A DNA stretch of 64,000 nucleotides. It comes from Methanobrevibacter millerae. Lineage in GTDB: Archaea > Methanobacteriota > Methanobacteria > Methanobacteriales > Methanobacteriaceae. Under the pieces are notes generated by a model, which saw only the letters and a list, made by a program, of their open reading frames with translations, did not search any database and was not told where the DNA came from. The stretch spans positions 40,299-104,298 of the forward strand of contig NZ_FMXB01000011.1 in NCBI RefSeq assembly GCF_900103415.1. Reading direction: 5' to 3'. Shown one piece after another: positions 17,962 through 26,607 of this stretch. Both the position numbers and the translations under genes were made by a program. Numbering within the stretch: the stretch's first letter is position 1; the number at the start of each line of letters is the position of its first letter.

Positions 17962-19401
17962 ATGAACAATAAAATGAACGCCAATAGCTCAATGCCAATT
18001 TATAAAGTTTATAAACAGAAATTCACACCTGAAGAAAAAGTAATTTTGGCCGAACTGAGGGAAAACCTTGTGGATTTGGCAATATCAAGTGGGGAAAATC
18101 TGCAGCTTAATGAAGCGAGGCTTTTAAACGACATCAAGAATTTCCTCTATGCAAGGCTGTCCTACGACCCCGCAAGGATTTCAAACGAATATGTCGATAC
18201 TCTGTCTCGCAAGCTGCTTCAGGATATCGTCGGATATGGCCAAATCGACCCACTTATTCATGACGACGAGCTGGAAGAAATCATGATAATAGGCATCAAC
18301 AAGCCGATTTTCGTCTATCATAGGAAATACGGAATGATGAAAACCGACATTGAATATAAAAGCTCTGAGGAACTAATTGAGCTCATCGACCAGATGGCAA
18401 GACAAATCAACAGAAGAATCGACCAGGAATCCCCAATACTTGACGGCAGGCTGCCAGACGGTTCAAGAATCAACGCTACAATTCCTCCGGTGTCCGCCGA
18501 CGGTCCTTCACTCACAATCCGTAAATTCAAAAGGGATCCATTAACGATAATCGATTTGATTAACTTCAAAACTATTTCCGTTGAACTGGCAGCGTTTTTC
18601 TGGCTGTGCTTTGACGGTTTGGGCGTAAAGTCAGCCAACGCAATCATATCTGGCGGTACAAGTTCCGGAAAGACCACGACGCTTAACGCATTAACAGCAT
18701 TAATCAATCCTAAGGAGAGGATAATAACGATTGAAGACACCCTGGAGCTTCAGATTCCTCATGAACACGTAATCAGGATGGAAACAAGGCCTTCAAACAC
18801 TGAAAACAAGGGAGAACTGACCATGAATGACCTGGTTAAGAACTCATTAAGGCAAAGGCCGGATAGGATAATTGTTGGGGAAGTGAGAGCCGATGAGGCA
18901 ATCACGTTATTTACCGCCCTCAATACCGGACACTCAGGATTCGGGACACTGCATTCAAACGATGCAAGAGAAACAATTACCCGTTTAACCAATGAACCGA
19001 TGTCAGTTCCTGAAATAATGATTACTGCAATCGATTTTATTATCATGCAGAACAGGATTTATCGCTCCGACGGCGTTTCATTAAGAAGAATCAGCGAGGT
19101 TGCAGAAGTCGTCGGCATTGAGGAGGGAACCGTTCAGCTCAACAAGATATTCGAATGGAATCCCGAAAGCGATAAAATCGAAAACATAAGCGTTTCTTCA
19201 AATACCTTATCTGAAATAGCCAAGTTAAGCGGAAACTCATTGAACGATTTGTATAAGGAGATGGGCAACCGCCAGATTGTGCTGCAGCACATGGTCAATC
19301 ATAACATCCGCTCCGTCGATGGCGTAAAGGCGGTACTGGAAATGTATTACGCCAACCCTGACGAGGTATTGAATCAGATTATCTTAAACGGAGGAGGTTA
19401 A
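17962..19401 (+). CDS. Type II/IV secretion system ATPase (TadA/CpaF/FlaI-like)
   Basis: A 479-residue hexameric secretion ATPase that powers assembly of type IV pilus-like filaments or protein export. It has an N-terminal domain (about 1-200), Walker [16 protein letters not shown], the Asp box [12 protein letters not shown], Walker [16 protein letters not shown] and the His box [18 protein letters not shown] 17962 follows GGTGATATTA. The C-terminal 100 residues extend beyond the core. It abuts the membrane partner gene at a zero-base interval. Confidence 0.9.
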   Translation: MNNKMNANSSMPIYKVYKQKFTPEEKVILAELRENLVDLAISSGENLQLNEARLLNDIKNFLYARLSYDPARISNEYVDTLSRKLLQDIVGYGQIDPLIHDDELEEIMIIGINKPIFVYHRKYGMMKTDIEYKSSEELIELIDQMARQINRRIDQESPILDGRLPDGSRINATIPPVSADGPSLTIRKFKRDPLTIIDLINFKTISVELAAFFWLCFDGLGVKSANAIISGGTSSGKTTTLNALTALINPKERIITIEDTLELQIPHEHVIRMETRPSNTENKGELTMNDLVKNSLRQRPDRIIVGEVRADEAITLFTALNTGHSGFGTLHSNDARETITRLTNEPMSVPEIMITAIDFIIMQNRIYRSDGVSLRRISEVAEVVGIEEGTVQLNKIFEWNPESDKIENISVSSNTLSEIAKLSGNSLNDLYKEMGNRQIVLQHMVNHNIRSVDGVKAVLEMYYANPDEVLNQIILNGGG

Positions 19402-20274
19402 ATGTTCGACAAGCTTTTTATCGGTGTCGGAAATGTTGCATTAATGATTTATAGTCTAATCATTAATTTCAGGCTTCCTAAATTCAAATCCGAAGATTCC
19501 AAGGTCAATACCGATATCTTAAAGAACAAAAGTGAAGAGAGCTTTCTTGACCGCTTAAGGGCGAAATTTATGGAAAAGTTTTTATCCAAACAAATAATAG
19601 CTATTTGGATATTGATTGCATCTATTCTTCTTGTATTGGTTGGCATTGAAGTTTCAGGAATATTTTTGGTCTCTGTTGGAATGATATATGTTTTCATGAT
19701 AAAGTATCCTCAGATAAAGCAGCAGAGAAGCTATAACGATTTGAGCTTCGAGCTTCCATACGCATTAAGGCATATGGGTGTTGAGCTGAAATCCGGAAAG
19801 GGCCTGCACGATACGTTAATTACCGTTTCAAATGCAGATTACGGATCATTTTCCAATGAATTAACAAGGGCACTTGAGGAGGTTCGATACGGCAAATCAA
19901 CCGAAAATGCTCTTTTGGAGATGTCCAATCGCGTTAATTCCGAAGGACTTTCAAGATGTGTTCAGCAAATTGTCGGAACCTTGCGTGTAGGGGGCAATCT
20001 GGCCAATAACCTGGAGATAATAGCTGATGATATCTCTTTTGACATGCACATAAAATTGAAGGACTATTCCCAAAGATTGAATGCGTTCATACTGATTTAT
20101 ACATTTATTGCCATTCTCGCTCCGGTAATATTATTAATCATGCTGATGGCGGCATCCACAGTTATGGGTGACATTGTCTCTTCTGAGGTGATAATGCTTA
20201 TGTATGGTGGACTATTTCCGATGATAGTCGTTTTCATGGGTGTTTTCATTAAAAAATTAGAACCTAAAATTTAA
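19402..20274 (+). CDS. Type II secretion system F (TadB/TadC-like) membrane protein
   Basis: A 290-residue membrane platform protein of the GspF/TadC type. A pair of helices at about 62-95 precedes the T2SSF domain (LSFELPYALRHMGVELKSGKGLHDTL ... EVRYGKSTENALLEMSNRVNSEGLSRCVQQIVGTLRVGGNLANNL), and two more helices end the protein. It begins directly after the ATPase stop, with GGAGG in the ATPase end. Together they form a minimal pilus/secretion motor; no pilin with a class III signal peptide is seen next to them. Confidence 0.87.
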   Translation: MFDKLFIGVGNVALMIYSLIINFRLPKFKSEDSKVNTDILKNKSEESFLDRLRAKFMEKFLSKQIIAIWILIASILLVLVGIEVSGIFLVSVGMIYVFMIKYPQIKQQRSYNDLSFELPYALRHMGVELKSGKGLHDTLITVSNADYGSFSNELTRALEEVRYGKSTENALLEMSNRVNSEGLSRCVQQIVGTLRVGGNLANNLEIIADDISFDMHIKLKDYSQRLNAFILIYTFIAILAPVILLIMLMAASTVMGDIVSSEVIMLMYGGLFPMIVVFMGVFIKKLEPKI

Positions 20275-20312
20275 TAGATTAGGATATCTATTAAATTAGG
20301 TTTTTTCAATCG

Positions 20313-21029
20313 TTAAAGTATGTTTTCAATACCTTTGGTTGCCAGCAATCCGACAAACGAACCTTGCGGCGTCATTACAATGTTTCCTTTGGAATATTGG
20401 TTTAGGGCAACGTTAATCATGTCAGCTTTTTTGCTGGAGTCTGTTGCAGATTGGGCAACGGCCTTTACGATGTTTATTACAGCATCTCCTCTTGATTCTC
20501 CGCCGCTGTCCTGTTCTTCACGGATAATGTCAAGACCGCTTGCGTTAATAGGTGTTCCGTTGAGTTCCAGAGGTTTTGCAGCATCCATTATTCCGTCTAG
20601 TCCTTTCGTATTGATTGCTACAACGGCATCAATTGGAGTTCGGGTCTGATATTCCACGATTTCCTTTGCCAGTTTCATTGATTTTTCATTATTACTGTCC
20701 CAAAATGCATCGTGGAGTAACAATCTTGATCCTGCACCTTGCGCCTGTGCTTCAGCGGGCTCTGATGCGTTAGGGTGAGTCATTCCATGAGGATAAATTG
20801 CAGTATAATTCTTTATTTCCCCATCCTTCAGTGTAACGATGAAAGCCATGTCGCAGGCCCCCATTCCAGGTCTCGGCTCGGTTTCATCAATTGCGCATAC
20901 TAGGATATTGCCGTTTCCGGAAGCCAAATCTCCTCCTGTATTAATAAAAAGAACGCCGGCAACGATAATGAGTATGCCTATAAGAATAACAATTAATATT
21001 GCTAAAATCAGTTTTTTGCTCCTTTTCAT
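20313..21029 (-). CDS. DUF4012-like membrane-anchored protein
   Basis: A 238-residue protein with one N-terminal membrane helix (LILAILIVILIGILIIVAGVLFI) and an outside domain. Features such as ILVCAIDETEPRPGMGACDMAFIVTLKDGEI, an AFWDSN segment, VDAVVAINTKGLDGIM and the closing GSFVGLLATKGIENIL fit DUF4012/LytR-CpsA-Psr-related proteins linked with cell envelope polymers. The exact function is unknown. It is convergent with the secretion genes. Confidence 0.65.
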   Translation of the reverse strand: MKRSKKLILAILIVILIGILIIVAGVLFINTGGDLASGNGNILVCAIDETEPRPGMGACDMAFIVTLKDGEIKNYTAIYPHGMTHPNASEPAEAQAQGAGSRLLLHDAFWDSNNEKSMKLAKEIVEYQTRTPIDAVVAINTKGLDGIMDAAKPLELNGTPINASGLDIIREEQDSGGESRGDAVINIVKAVAQSATDSSKKADMINVALNQYSKGNIVMTPQGSFVGLLATKGIENIL

Positions 21030-21155
21030 ATGTCATTACCTACATATTTTTGTTATTAATTAATTTTTTAAATTTATTATTATTTATAAATATGTATGAT
21101 TATGGTGTATTTGCGCAAGTTCGGTGTTTGCATAAAAAAATAAGTTAAGGGTTTT

Positions 21156-21272
21156 TCAGCCGCAGTTGCATCCAAAGAAGAATGTCCAAATTTTCTTTAG
21201 AATCCTTTTTGCGGTGTTCTGTTCTTCTTCTGCTGCCTGACAGCATTTTGATTTTTTAGCGTTTTTTGCCAT
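21156..21272 (-). CDS. 38-residue cysteine-containing small protein
   Basis: Encodes MAKNAKKSKCCQAAEEEQN, then a helix-like KRILKKIWTFFFG and a closing CNCG. GGTGA sits 4 bases before the ATG and the stop is followed by nothing coding. The CC pair and terminal CNCG could bind a metal. It lies beside the feo locus, where small Cys-rich FeoB-associated proteins occur in other organisms, but it does not match that family clearly. Coding status rests on the binding site and codon pattern. Confidence 0.5.
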   Translation of the reverse strand: MAKNAKKSKCCQAAEEEQNTAKRILKKIWTFFFGCNCG

Positions 21273-21450
21273 TTCATCACCAGTGTGGTAAATAGGTGAA
21301 ATTAAATATGATTGACATATTTAATTTCTTGAGAGTAGTTATATGCTTTTTATTAAATTAGAAAAGAGAGTTAAACTAATTTAATAATAATCGGAGTGTA
21401 GTAATATGGTTTAAAACCAACAACACATCAGCAATATCAAATCAGATATT

Positions 21451-21463
21451 TTGGTTTACCTAA
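21451..21463. promoter_or_regulatory. Iron-box candidate 1, TTGGTTTACCTAA
   Basis: Imperfect copy of the TTAGGTnnACCTAA palindrome found repeatedly upstream of feoB and once upstream of feoA. Such sequences resemble DtxR/IdeR-family operators. Furthest from feoB, about 466 bases before its ATG. Confidence 0.45.
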
Positions 21464-21518
21464 TTTTTCATCGCTATTTATGATGTAGTTGGTCATGGTA
21501 TATAAAACTTTTCATTTT

Positions 21519-21534
21519 TTTAGGTTTACCTAAA
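21519..21534. promoter_or_regulatory. Iron-box candidate 2, TTTAGGTTTACCTAAA
   Basis: Near-perfect palindrome located about 20 bases after a TATA-like TATATAAAACTTT (21499 onward), so it covers the expected transcription start. The unit TATAAAACTTT plus T-run plus box is repeated about 189 bases downstream. Confidence 0.6.
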
Positions 21535-21562
21535 TTTATAAAGATTATAATAAAAAATAGTA

Positions 21563-21594
21563 AAAGAAGTTTAATTTTGGCTTTAAACTTCTTT
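21563..21594 (+). terminator. Perfect 12-bp hairpin between duplicated feo promoters
   Basis: AAAGAAGTTTAA, loop TTTTGGCT, then TTAAACTTCTTT: a 12-bp perfect stem with an 8-base loop, about 30 bases after box 2. It could end or stabilise a short transcript from the first promoter, or be the fold of a small RNA. Only a very short reading frame (ATG at 21614, five codons) follows it. Confidence 0.45.
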
Positions 21595-21707
21595 CAAATC
21601 AAGGAAAAATATTATGGAGTTTTTGCACTAGTTTTTTTGGAAAGTATTAATATACTTGCCCTGATTTATAATTGTTAAGTTAACATTTATAAAACTTTCT
21701 ATTTTTT

Positions 21708-21723
21708 TTAGGTATACCTAAAA
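21708..21723. promoter_or_regulatory. Iron-box candidate 3, TTTAGGTATACCTAAA
   Basis: Perfect 16-base palindrome preceded by TTATAAAACTTTC and a T-run, the same arrangement as box 2. Confidence 0.6.
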
Positions 21724-21736
21724 TCTAAGGTATTAA

Positions 21737-21751
21737 TTTGGTATGCCTAAA
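21737..21751. promoter_or_regulatory. Iron-box candidate 4, TTTGGTATGCCTAAA
   Basis: Imperfect palindromic copy 29 bases after box 3. The phase of nearly three DNA turns would allow side-by-side binding with box 3. Confidence 0.45.
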
Positions 21752-21787
21752 CATTTAAATAAGATAAAAATATAACTTTATATATGT

Positions 21788-21801
21788 TTAGGTTAACCTA
21801 A
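21788..21801. promoter_or_regulatory. Iron-box candidate 5, TTAGGTTAACCTAA
   Basis: Perfect 14-base palindrome just after the TATA-like CTTTATATATG (21777 onward), the TATA nearest to feoB. About 127 bases of leader remain to the feoB ATG. Confidence 0.6.
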
Positions 21802-21928
21802 CTTTTTAATAAAAAAGTAGGTCGAAACTTGGACTAAGATGATTTTTTTAAGAAATGGGTGACATTATTGGGATTAATTCAATCCCAATGGATTTCATCC
21901 ATAATTCAATTAAATGGGAGAATGGTTA

Positions 21929-23947
21929 ATGAAAGAATTAATTGTAGGATTGGCTGGAAACCCGAACGTGGGTAAAACTACAGTTTTCAATCAATTAACC
22001 GGTATGCGTCAGCATGTAGGAAACTGGCCTGGAAAAACGGTCGAAAGGGCCGAAGGAAGTTTCAAGCATGGGGATTATGAATATGATGTTGTCGACTTGC
22101 CGGGTAATTATGCATTGAGTGCTCATTCTATGGAGGAGATCGTTTCTAGGGATTTCATTGTAGATGATGACTCCGACGTAATCATTAATGTAGTTGATGC
22201 AGCTAATCTGGAACGTAATTTGTATTTAACGGTTCAAATGATGGAACTGGGTGCCAACCTTGTTTTAGCTCTTAACATGAACGATTTTGCTAAGAAAAAA
22301 GATCATATCATCAACATCGACTTGATGAGTGAGCTTTTAGGATTCCCTGTAATCGAAATCAATGCTAAAAACAAAGACGGTTTCGATGAATTGCTTACTA
22401 CTGTGGAAAAAGCTTCTGCTAATCCGGTAGATTCCAGTTTAAAGTTATCATATGGGAATGAATTGAAGCAACATTTAGGCGAACTTCAAGAACTTATAGA
22501 GCAGGACTCAAATTTATTGGATGTTCCATCTGTTTGGACGGCAATTAAGTTATTAGAAAAAGATTCAATAGTTATTCAAAAGGTTCAACAGTCCAGCATG
22601 AGCTCAAAAATCATGAGGGAAGTTGACAAGGTAGCAAAGCACCTCTCTGACGTATACGACGAGGGTGCGGAAGAAGTTATTGCAAATGCAAGATATGCAT
22701 TTATTGATGGATTGATGGCCGAAGCTGTTAAAAGGCCGGCTGTCGAAAAGGAAACTACGACTGATAAGATTGATAAGATTGTAACCAACAGGCTTTTGGC
22801 TCCATTCATATTTCTTATTATAATGTGGGCATTGTTCCAGTTAACGTTTACAATAGGCGCTCCTTTCCAGGACATGATTGATGAACTGTTCGGCGTTATT
22901 GCCGAATGGGTTGGAGGATTCATTGCCAATGAATATCTCGCTTCATTCATCTGTGACGGTATCATCGGAGGAGTAGGTGGAGTTCTCACGTTCCTGCCGA
23001 TTATTATTCTGATGTTTCTGTTCCTGAGTATTCTGGAAGACTGCGGTTACCTTGCAAGGGCTGCATTTACCTTGGATATTGTAATGCACAAGATTGTAGG
23101 GCTCCACGGTAAGGCATTTATTCCAATGATTTTAGGATTCGGATGTGGTGTACCGGCTATTATGGCAACCAGAACCATGGAAAACGAAGGAGACCGTATG
23201 CTTGCCATGATGCTTGTTCCATTCATGTCATGTACAGCACGGTTGCCGATTTATGCTATTTTCATCGCCGCATTCTTCGCTGAAAATCAAGGTAACGTAT
23301 TGCTTGCTATTTATTTATTAGGTATTGTTGTGGCACTTATTGTTGCAGCTATCCTCAAAAGAACCATGTTTAAAGGACTGTCCACTCCATTCGTTATGGA
23401 ATTGCCGACATACAAGATACCTTCCGTAAAGGGTGTTTTGTTACACACCTGGGAAAAGGTAAAAGGATTCTTAAGAAAAGCAGGTACTATCATTCTTGCC
23501 TGTTCCATCGTTTTATGGATTTTACAGAATATCTATCCATGGGGCGGATCAGATCCTCAAATGAGTATTTTAGGTATGATAGGTACTGTCATAGCTCCAA
23601 TTTTCGCTCCGTTAGGATTTGGAACCTGGCAGGCTGCTGTAGCTATCATTGCAGGTCTGGCCGCTAAGGAAGTTGTGGTTGCAACCTTCGGTACATTGGC
23701 AGGTATGGAAGAGGATGACGAGGAAGGAATCACCTCATTGATACATGACACCTTCACGCCGCTTTCTGCATTCTCATTCATGGCATTTACCTTATTGTAC
23801 ACTCCATGTTTCGCAGCTATCGGTGCAATCAAGCAGGAAACCAACAGTTACAAATGGGCATTGACCATGTGTGGAATTACCCTGGTAACCGCATACATAG
23901 TTTCATTCCTGATTTTCAACGTTGGTCATTTGGCAGGATTCGGATAG
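21929..23947 (+). CDS. feoB: Ferrous iron transport protein B
   Basis: GTPase-coupled Fe(II) transporter of the cytoplasmic membrane. Residues 1 to about 165 are the G domain: GNPNVGKTT (G1), DLPGNYAL (G3), NMNDFAKKKD (G4 region). A helical spacer follows, then a polytopic membrane region from about 285 to the end with two 'Gate' motifs including GFGCGVPAIMATR and CTARLPIYA. ATG 21929 is preferred to ATG 21914 because GGAG then lies 8 bases before the start and homology begins with MKELIVGLAGNPN. The upstream 600 bases carry five palindromic iron-box candidates. Confidence 0.95.
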   Translation: MKELIVGLAGNPNVGKTTVFNQLTGMRQHVGNWPGKTVERAEGSFKHGDYEYDVVDLPGNYALSAHSMEEIVSRDFIVDDDSDVIINVVDAANLERNLYLTVQMMELGANLVLALNMNDFAKKKDHIINIDLMSELLGFPVIEINAKNKDGFDELLTTVEKASANPVDSSLKLSYGNELKQHLGELQELIEQDSNLLDVPSVWTAIKLLEKDSIVIQKVQQSSMSSKIMREVDKVAKHLSDVYDEGAEEVIANARYAFIDGLMAEAVKRPAVEKETTTDKIDKIVTNRLLAPFIFLIIMWALFQLTFTIGAPFQDMIDELFGVIAEWVGGFIANEYLASFICDGIIGGVGGVLTFLPIIILMFLFLSILEDCGYLARAAFTLDIVMHKIVGLHGKAFIPMILGFGCGVPAIMATRTMENEGDRMLAMMLVPFMSCTARLPIYAIFIAAFFAENQGNVLLAIYLLGIVVALIVAAILKRTMFKGLSTPFVMELPTYKIPSVKGVLLHTWEKVKGFLRKAGTIILACSIVLWILQNIYPWGGSDPQMSILGMIGTVIAPIFAPLGFGTWQAAVAIIAGLAAKEVVVATFGTLAGMEEDDEEGITSLIHDTFTPLSAFSFMAFTLLYTPCFAAIGAIKQETNSYKWALTMCGITLVTAYIVSFLIFNVGHLAGFG

Positions 23948-24049
23948 GTGATAAATTAGTCTTAAAAGCATAAATGATGATTGGATTTTTCTAATCGCCA
24001 TTTTTAAAATTTTGGCAAAACTAAATATTTATATACTACATAATACAAA

Positions 24050-24065
24050 TTTAAGTTTACCTAAA
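24050..24065. promoter_or_regulatory. Iron-box candidate 6 before feoA, TTTAAGTTTACCTAAA
   Basis: Imperfect copy of the same palindrome lying about 20 bases after the TATA-like ATTTATATACTAC (24027 onward) and 33 bases before the feoA ATG. It indicates that feoA has its own promoter under the same control as feoB. Confidence 0.6.
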
Positions 24066-24097
24066 TATTTATTGTAATATTTTGATTCGGTGAGAAA

Positions 24098-24325
24098 ATG
24101 AAAACATTGAAAGACACAAAACCTGGTGAAACCGTCACTCTGGTAAAATACCATGATACCGGTGACATCGATTTAAGAAGACACTTATTAGGTATGGGTT
24201 TTGTTAAAGGGGCTAAAATTACTGTTAAGAAAGTAGCTACTTTGGGAGATCCTATCGAAATGAGTATTAAAGGATATGATGTTTGCCTCCGTAAGGAAGA
24301 GGCTGAAAATATTGAAGTGGAATAG
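24098..24325 (+). CDS. feoA: Ferrous iron transport protein A
   Basis: A 75-residue SH3-like protein that works with FeoB. It shows KPGETVTLVKYHDTGDIDLRRHLLGMGFVKGAKITV and the C-terminal GYDVCLRKEEAENIEVE. GGTGAGAAA precedes the ATG. It lies 150 bases after feoB with a separate TATA box and iron-box candidate. Confidence 0.94.
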   Translation: MKTLKDTKPGETVTLVKYHDTGDIDLRRHLLGMGFVKGAKITVKKVATLGDPIEMSIKGYDVCLRKEEAENIEVE

Positions 24326-24377
24326 CTTCAATCTTTTCATTTATTTTTTTTAGCTAATAATTTATAACGGTGTTATT

Positions 24378-24578
24378 ATGAAATGTCGTATGTGCGGTTT
24401 TGAATTCGATGAAAACGAACTGGAAAACCGTGGATGTATAAGCTGTGGAAAGCACAGCAATTGCAATCAAGTGCACTGTCCGAATTGTGGATTTGGAAAT
24501 CATCCCGAATTGGATGATGAATTTGAGTTTATTGTAAAGCTTAAGGACAGATTAAAAAGAAGAAAATCCACAAATTAA
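24378..24578 (+). CDS. Small zinc-ribbon-like protein downstream of feoA
   Basis: A 66-residue protein with MKCRMCGFEF, CISCGKHSNC and HCPNCGFGNHPE, eight cysteines in CxxC pairs and a basic, charged C-terminal tail (KLKDRLKRRKST). It could bind zinc or an Fe-S cluster. It lies 52 bases after feoA on the same strand with GGTG before its ATG, so it is likely part of the iron locus; archaeal feo loci often contain such small Cys proteins. Its end overlaps the convergent cbiO stop by 4 bases. Confidence 0.68.
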   Translation: MKCRMCGFEFDENELENRGCISCGKHSNCNQVHCPNCGFGNHPELDDEFEFIVKLKDRLKRRKSTN

Positions 24579-25414
24579 TTTTTTTTCATTTTAATAATTT
24601 CTTCAACAAGCTCATCAACGCTTATTTTATGGGTATCAACGTTATAGCCTTTATCTTTTAGGGCGTGTAATATTTCGGTTGTTACTGGCGCTTTAAGGTG
24701 AGCTCTTTTTATTAATTCCTTATCTGAAAATATTTCGTGCTTATCCCCGTTTGCAATGATTTCTCCATTGCTCAAGACAAATATCTCATCTGCGAATTCA
24801 TTCACCATTTCTATGTCATGTGAGGATATAACTATGGTCATTCCTTCCTTATTAAGGTTATTTAATATGGTTAATACCTTTTCGACACCTGCCGGGTCAA
24901 GACCTGCAGTTGGTTCGTCAAGTATCATTATTTCGGGCCTCATTGCTATTATTCCTGCAATTGCCACTCTTTTTTGCTGGCCTCCGCTTAAATGGTGGGG
25001 GGTTTTATCCTTGAACTCTATCATTTCCACCATTTCAAGGGCTTCGTCTACACGCTTTTCAACTTCTTCGTAACTTAATCCTAAATTCATGGGGCCGAAT
25101 GCAACGTCTTCCTTTACTGTAGGCGCAAATAGCTGGTCATTTGGATCTTGAAAAACAATTCCTACTTTTTGTCTGACTTCAAGAAGGGATTTCTTATCAT
25201 ATTTCATAGTTTCCCCATCTAATTCAATCGTTCCTGAAGTCGCTTCGGTCAATCCGTTGAAATGTGAAAATAATGTTGATTTTCCGGCACCGTTCGGTCC
25301 GATAATCGCAACCTTTCGTGCCTTTTTGATTTCAAGGGTAATGTTTTTCAATGCGTGAGTTCCGTCAGGGTATGTGAAACTCAGGTTTTTCGTTGATAGA
25401 TATACTTCATTCAT
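24575..25414 (-). CDS. cbiO: Nickel/cobalt ECF-type transporter ATPase (CbiO/NikO)
   Basis: A 279-residue ATPase: Walker A GPNGAGKST, Q-loop FQDPNDQLF, signature LSGGQQKRVAIAG, Walker B IMILDEPTAGLDP, switch His SSHD. FQDPNDQLFAPTVKEDVAFGP is typical of CbiO/EcfA. Last gene of cbiM-cbiN-cbiQ-cbiO, 16 bases after cbiQ. Metal specificity cannot be read from this subunit. Confidence 0.92.
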   Translation of the reverse strand: MNEVYLSTKNLSFTYPDGTHALKNITLEIKKARKVAIIGPNGAGKSTLFSHFNGLTEATSGTIELDGETMKYDKKSLLEVRQKVGIVFQDPNDQLFAPTVKEDVAFGPMNLGLSYEEVEKRVDEALEMVEMIEFKDKTPHHLSGGQQKRVAIAGIIAMRPEIMILDEPTAGLDPAGVEKVLTILNNLNKEGMTIVISSHDIEMVNEFADEIFVLSNGEIIANGDKHEIFSDKELIKRAHLKAPVTTEILHALKDKGYNVDTHKISVDELVEEIIKMKKN

Positions 25415-25430
25415 TTTAATTCCAGCCTCA

Positions 25431-26261
25431 TTAATTTATAGATAAGTTAGCTCCAATGTATCCTAAATCATTCGAATATTTAAATACAATAATCTCCACT
25501 ATGATAACCAATATTATTATTGTGCCAATGTATATGTAATCATTTCTTTCTAGTGAAGTCTTTTCATTAAACAGGTCTGACTCATCTGAAAAGCCTCTGC
25601 TGATCATGCTTTTGTAAACTCTTTCGCCCTGTTCATAGGATTTGACAAACATCATGGCAATCGTATAGCCGACTTGCCTGACTCTCCATTTGTATGGAGT
25701 TACTTTAGAGTGTATATCGAAGTTTCTTGATTTTTGGGACCTTCTTATGGCTGCTAATTCATCGATGAATACAAATAAGAATCTGACCATAATACTTAAA
25801 ATCATTGCAAGGTCTTTCGGCATCTTCAATCTTCTAAGTGATGCAACAATCTGCTGCATAGGACTTGTTGATGACAGGATTACGATTGAAGTTAATGAAA
25901 CGATGATTCTTGCTACCAGCAATATCGCCCAATTCAGTCCGACGTCGGTTACTGTCAGCCAGGAATATGACCATAAGACGTTTCCCGGATGAATGAATGG
26001 TTGGAAAATTATTATTGCTCCTCCGAATGGGAGAAGCATTCCAATTCTTTTAAATGAATCAATATAAGATAATTTAGCTATGTGAATGACGATTAATAAG
26101 AAAATTTCCAGAACTATCGGAATAAATAGGTTGTTTGAAAAAGCAGCTACGACAATTATAAATACTGCAGATATTAGCTTGATTCTTCCGTCAAGATTAT
26201 GAATTGGGCTGTCCTTTGATGCTAGTTCGTCCAGATTCAATGCCTTAGTAATATCTGCCAT
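25431..26261 (-). CDS. cbiQ: Nickel/cobalt transporter transmembrane protein CbiQ/NikQ
   Basis: A 276-residue EcfT-type coupling protein with about five to six helices. The cytoplasmic coupling segment IDELAAIRRSQKSRNFD and the later QVGYTIAMMFVKSYEQGERVYKSMISRGF hold the two alanine-arginine-type motifs that contact the ATPase. An additional C-terminal helix (YIYIGTIIILVIIVEIIVF) is present. It lies 57 bases after cbiN. Confidence 0.9.
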   Translation of the reverse strand: MADITKALNLDELASKDSPIHNLDGRIKLISAVFIIVVAAFSNNLFIPIVLEIFLLIVIHIAKLSYIDSFKRIGMLLPFGGAIIIFQPFIHPGNVLWSYSWLTVTDVGLNWAILLVARIIVSLTSIVILSSTSPMQQIVASLRRLKMPKDLAMILSIMVRFLFVFIDELAAIRRSQKSRNFDIHSKVTPYKWRVRQVGYTIAMMFVKSYEQGERVYKSMISRGFSDESDLFNEKTSLERNDYIYIGTIIILVIIVEIIVFKYSNDLGYIGANLSIN

Positions 26262-26318
26262 AATTAATCACTATTAATATTTTTAAAAAAAGTATTATAA
26301 AAAGATAGAAGTTAAAAA

Positions 26319-26606
26319 TTAACTTCTTCTTTTTACTACTTCAGCAATACCCCATCCACAGACTAATGTCAGCAGGACTCCTAAGATAAGGACACCTACT
26401 TCACCTATGCTTTCGAGAGGTTCAAAGGTGTAGTCAGGGAATGGTGATTCAAATACTGCTATTGCTTTTTCTTCCGGAACGCCTGCATCTTCAGCGGATT
26501 TTTCCAATCCGTCAGGATCTCCAGAAGCAATGAAAGGGGAAAGACAACATATTACAACACAGATAATTATTGCAACAATTATTAAGGTTTTATCACGTTT
26601 ATCCAT
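26319..26606 (-). CDS. cbiN: CbiN/PDGLE-domain subunit
   Basis: A 95-residue protein with two membrane helices flanking an outside loop that begins ASGDPDGLEKSAEDAG, the PDGLE signature. This subunit is needed for metal loading of CbiM. ATG 26606 follows GGAGG, one base after the cbiM stop. Confidence 0.9.
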   Translation of the reverse strand: MDKRDKTLIIVAIIICVVICCLSPFIASGDPDGLEKSAEDAGVPEEKAIAVFESPFPDYTFEPLESIGEVGVLILGVLLTLVCGWGIAEVVKRRS

Positions 26607-26607
26607 C

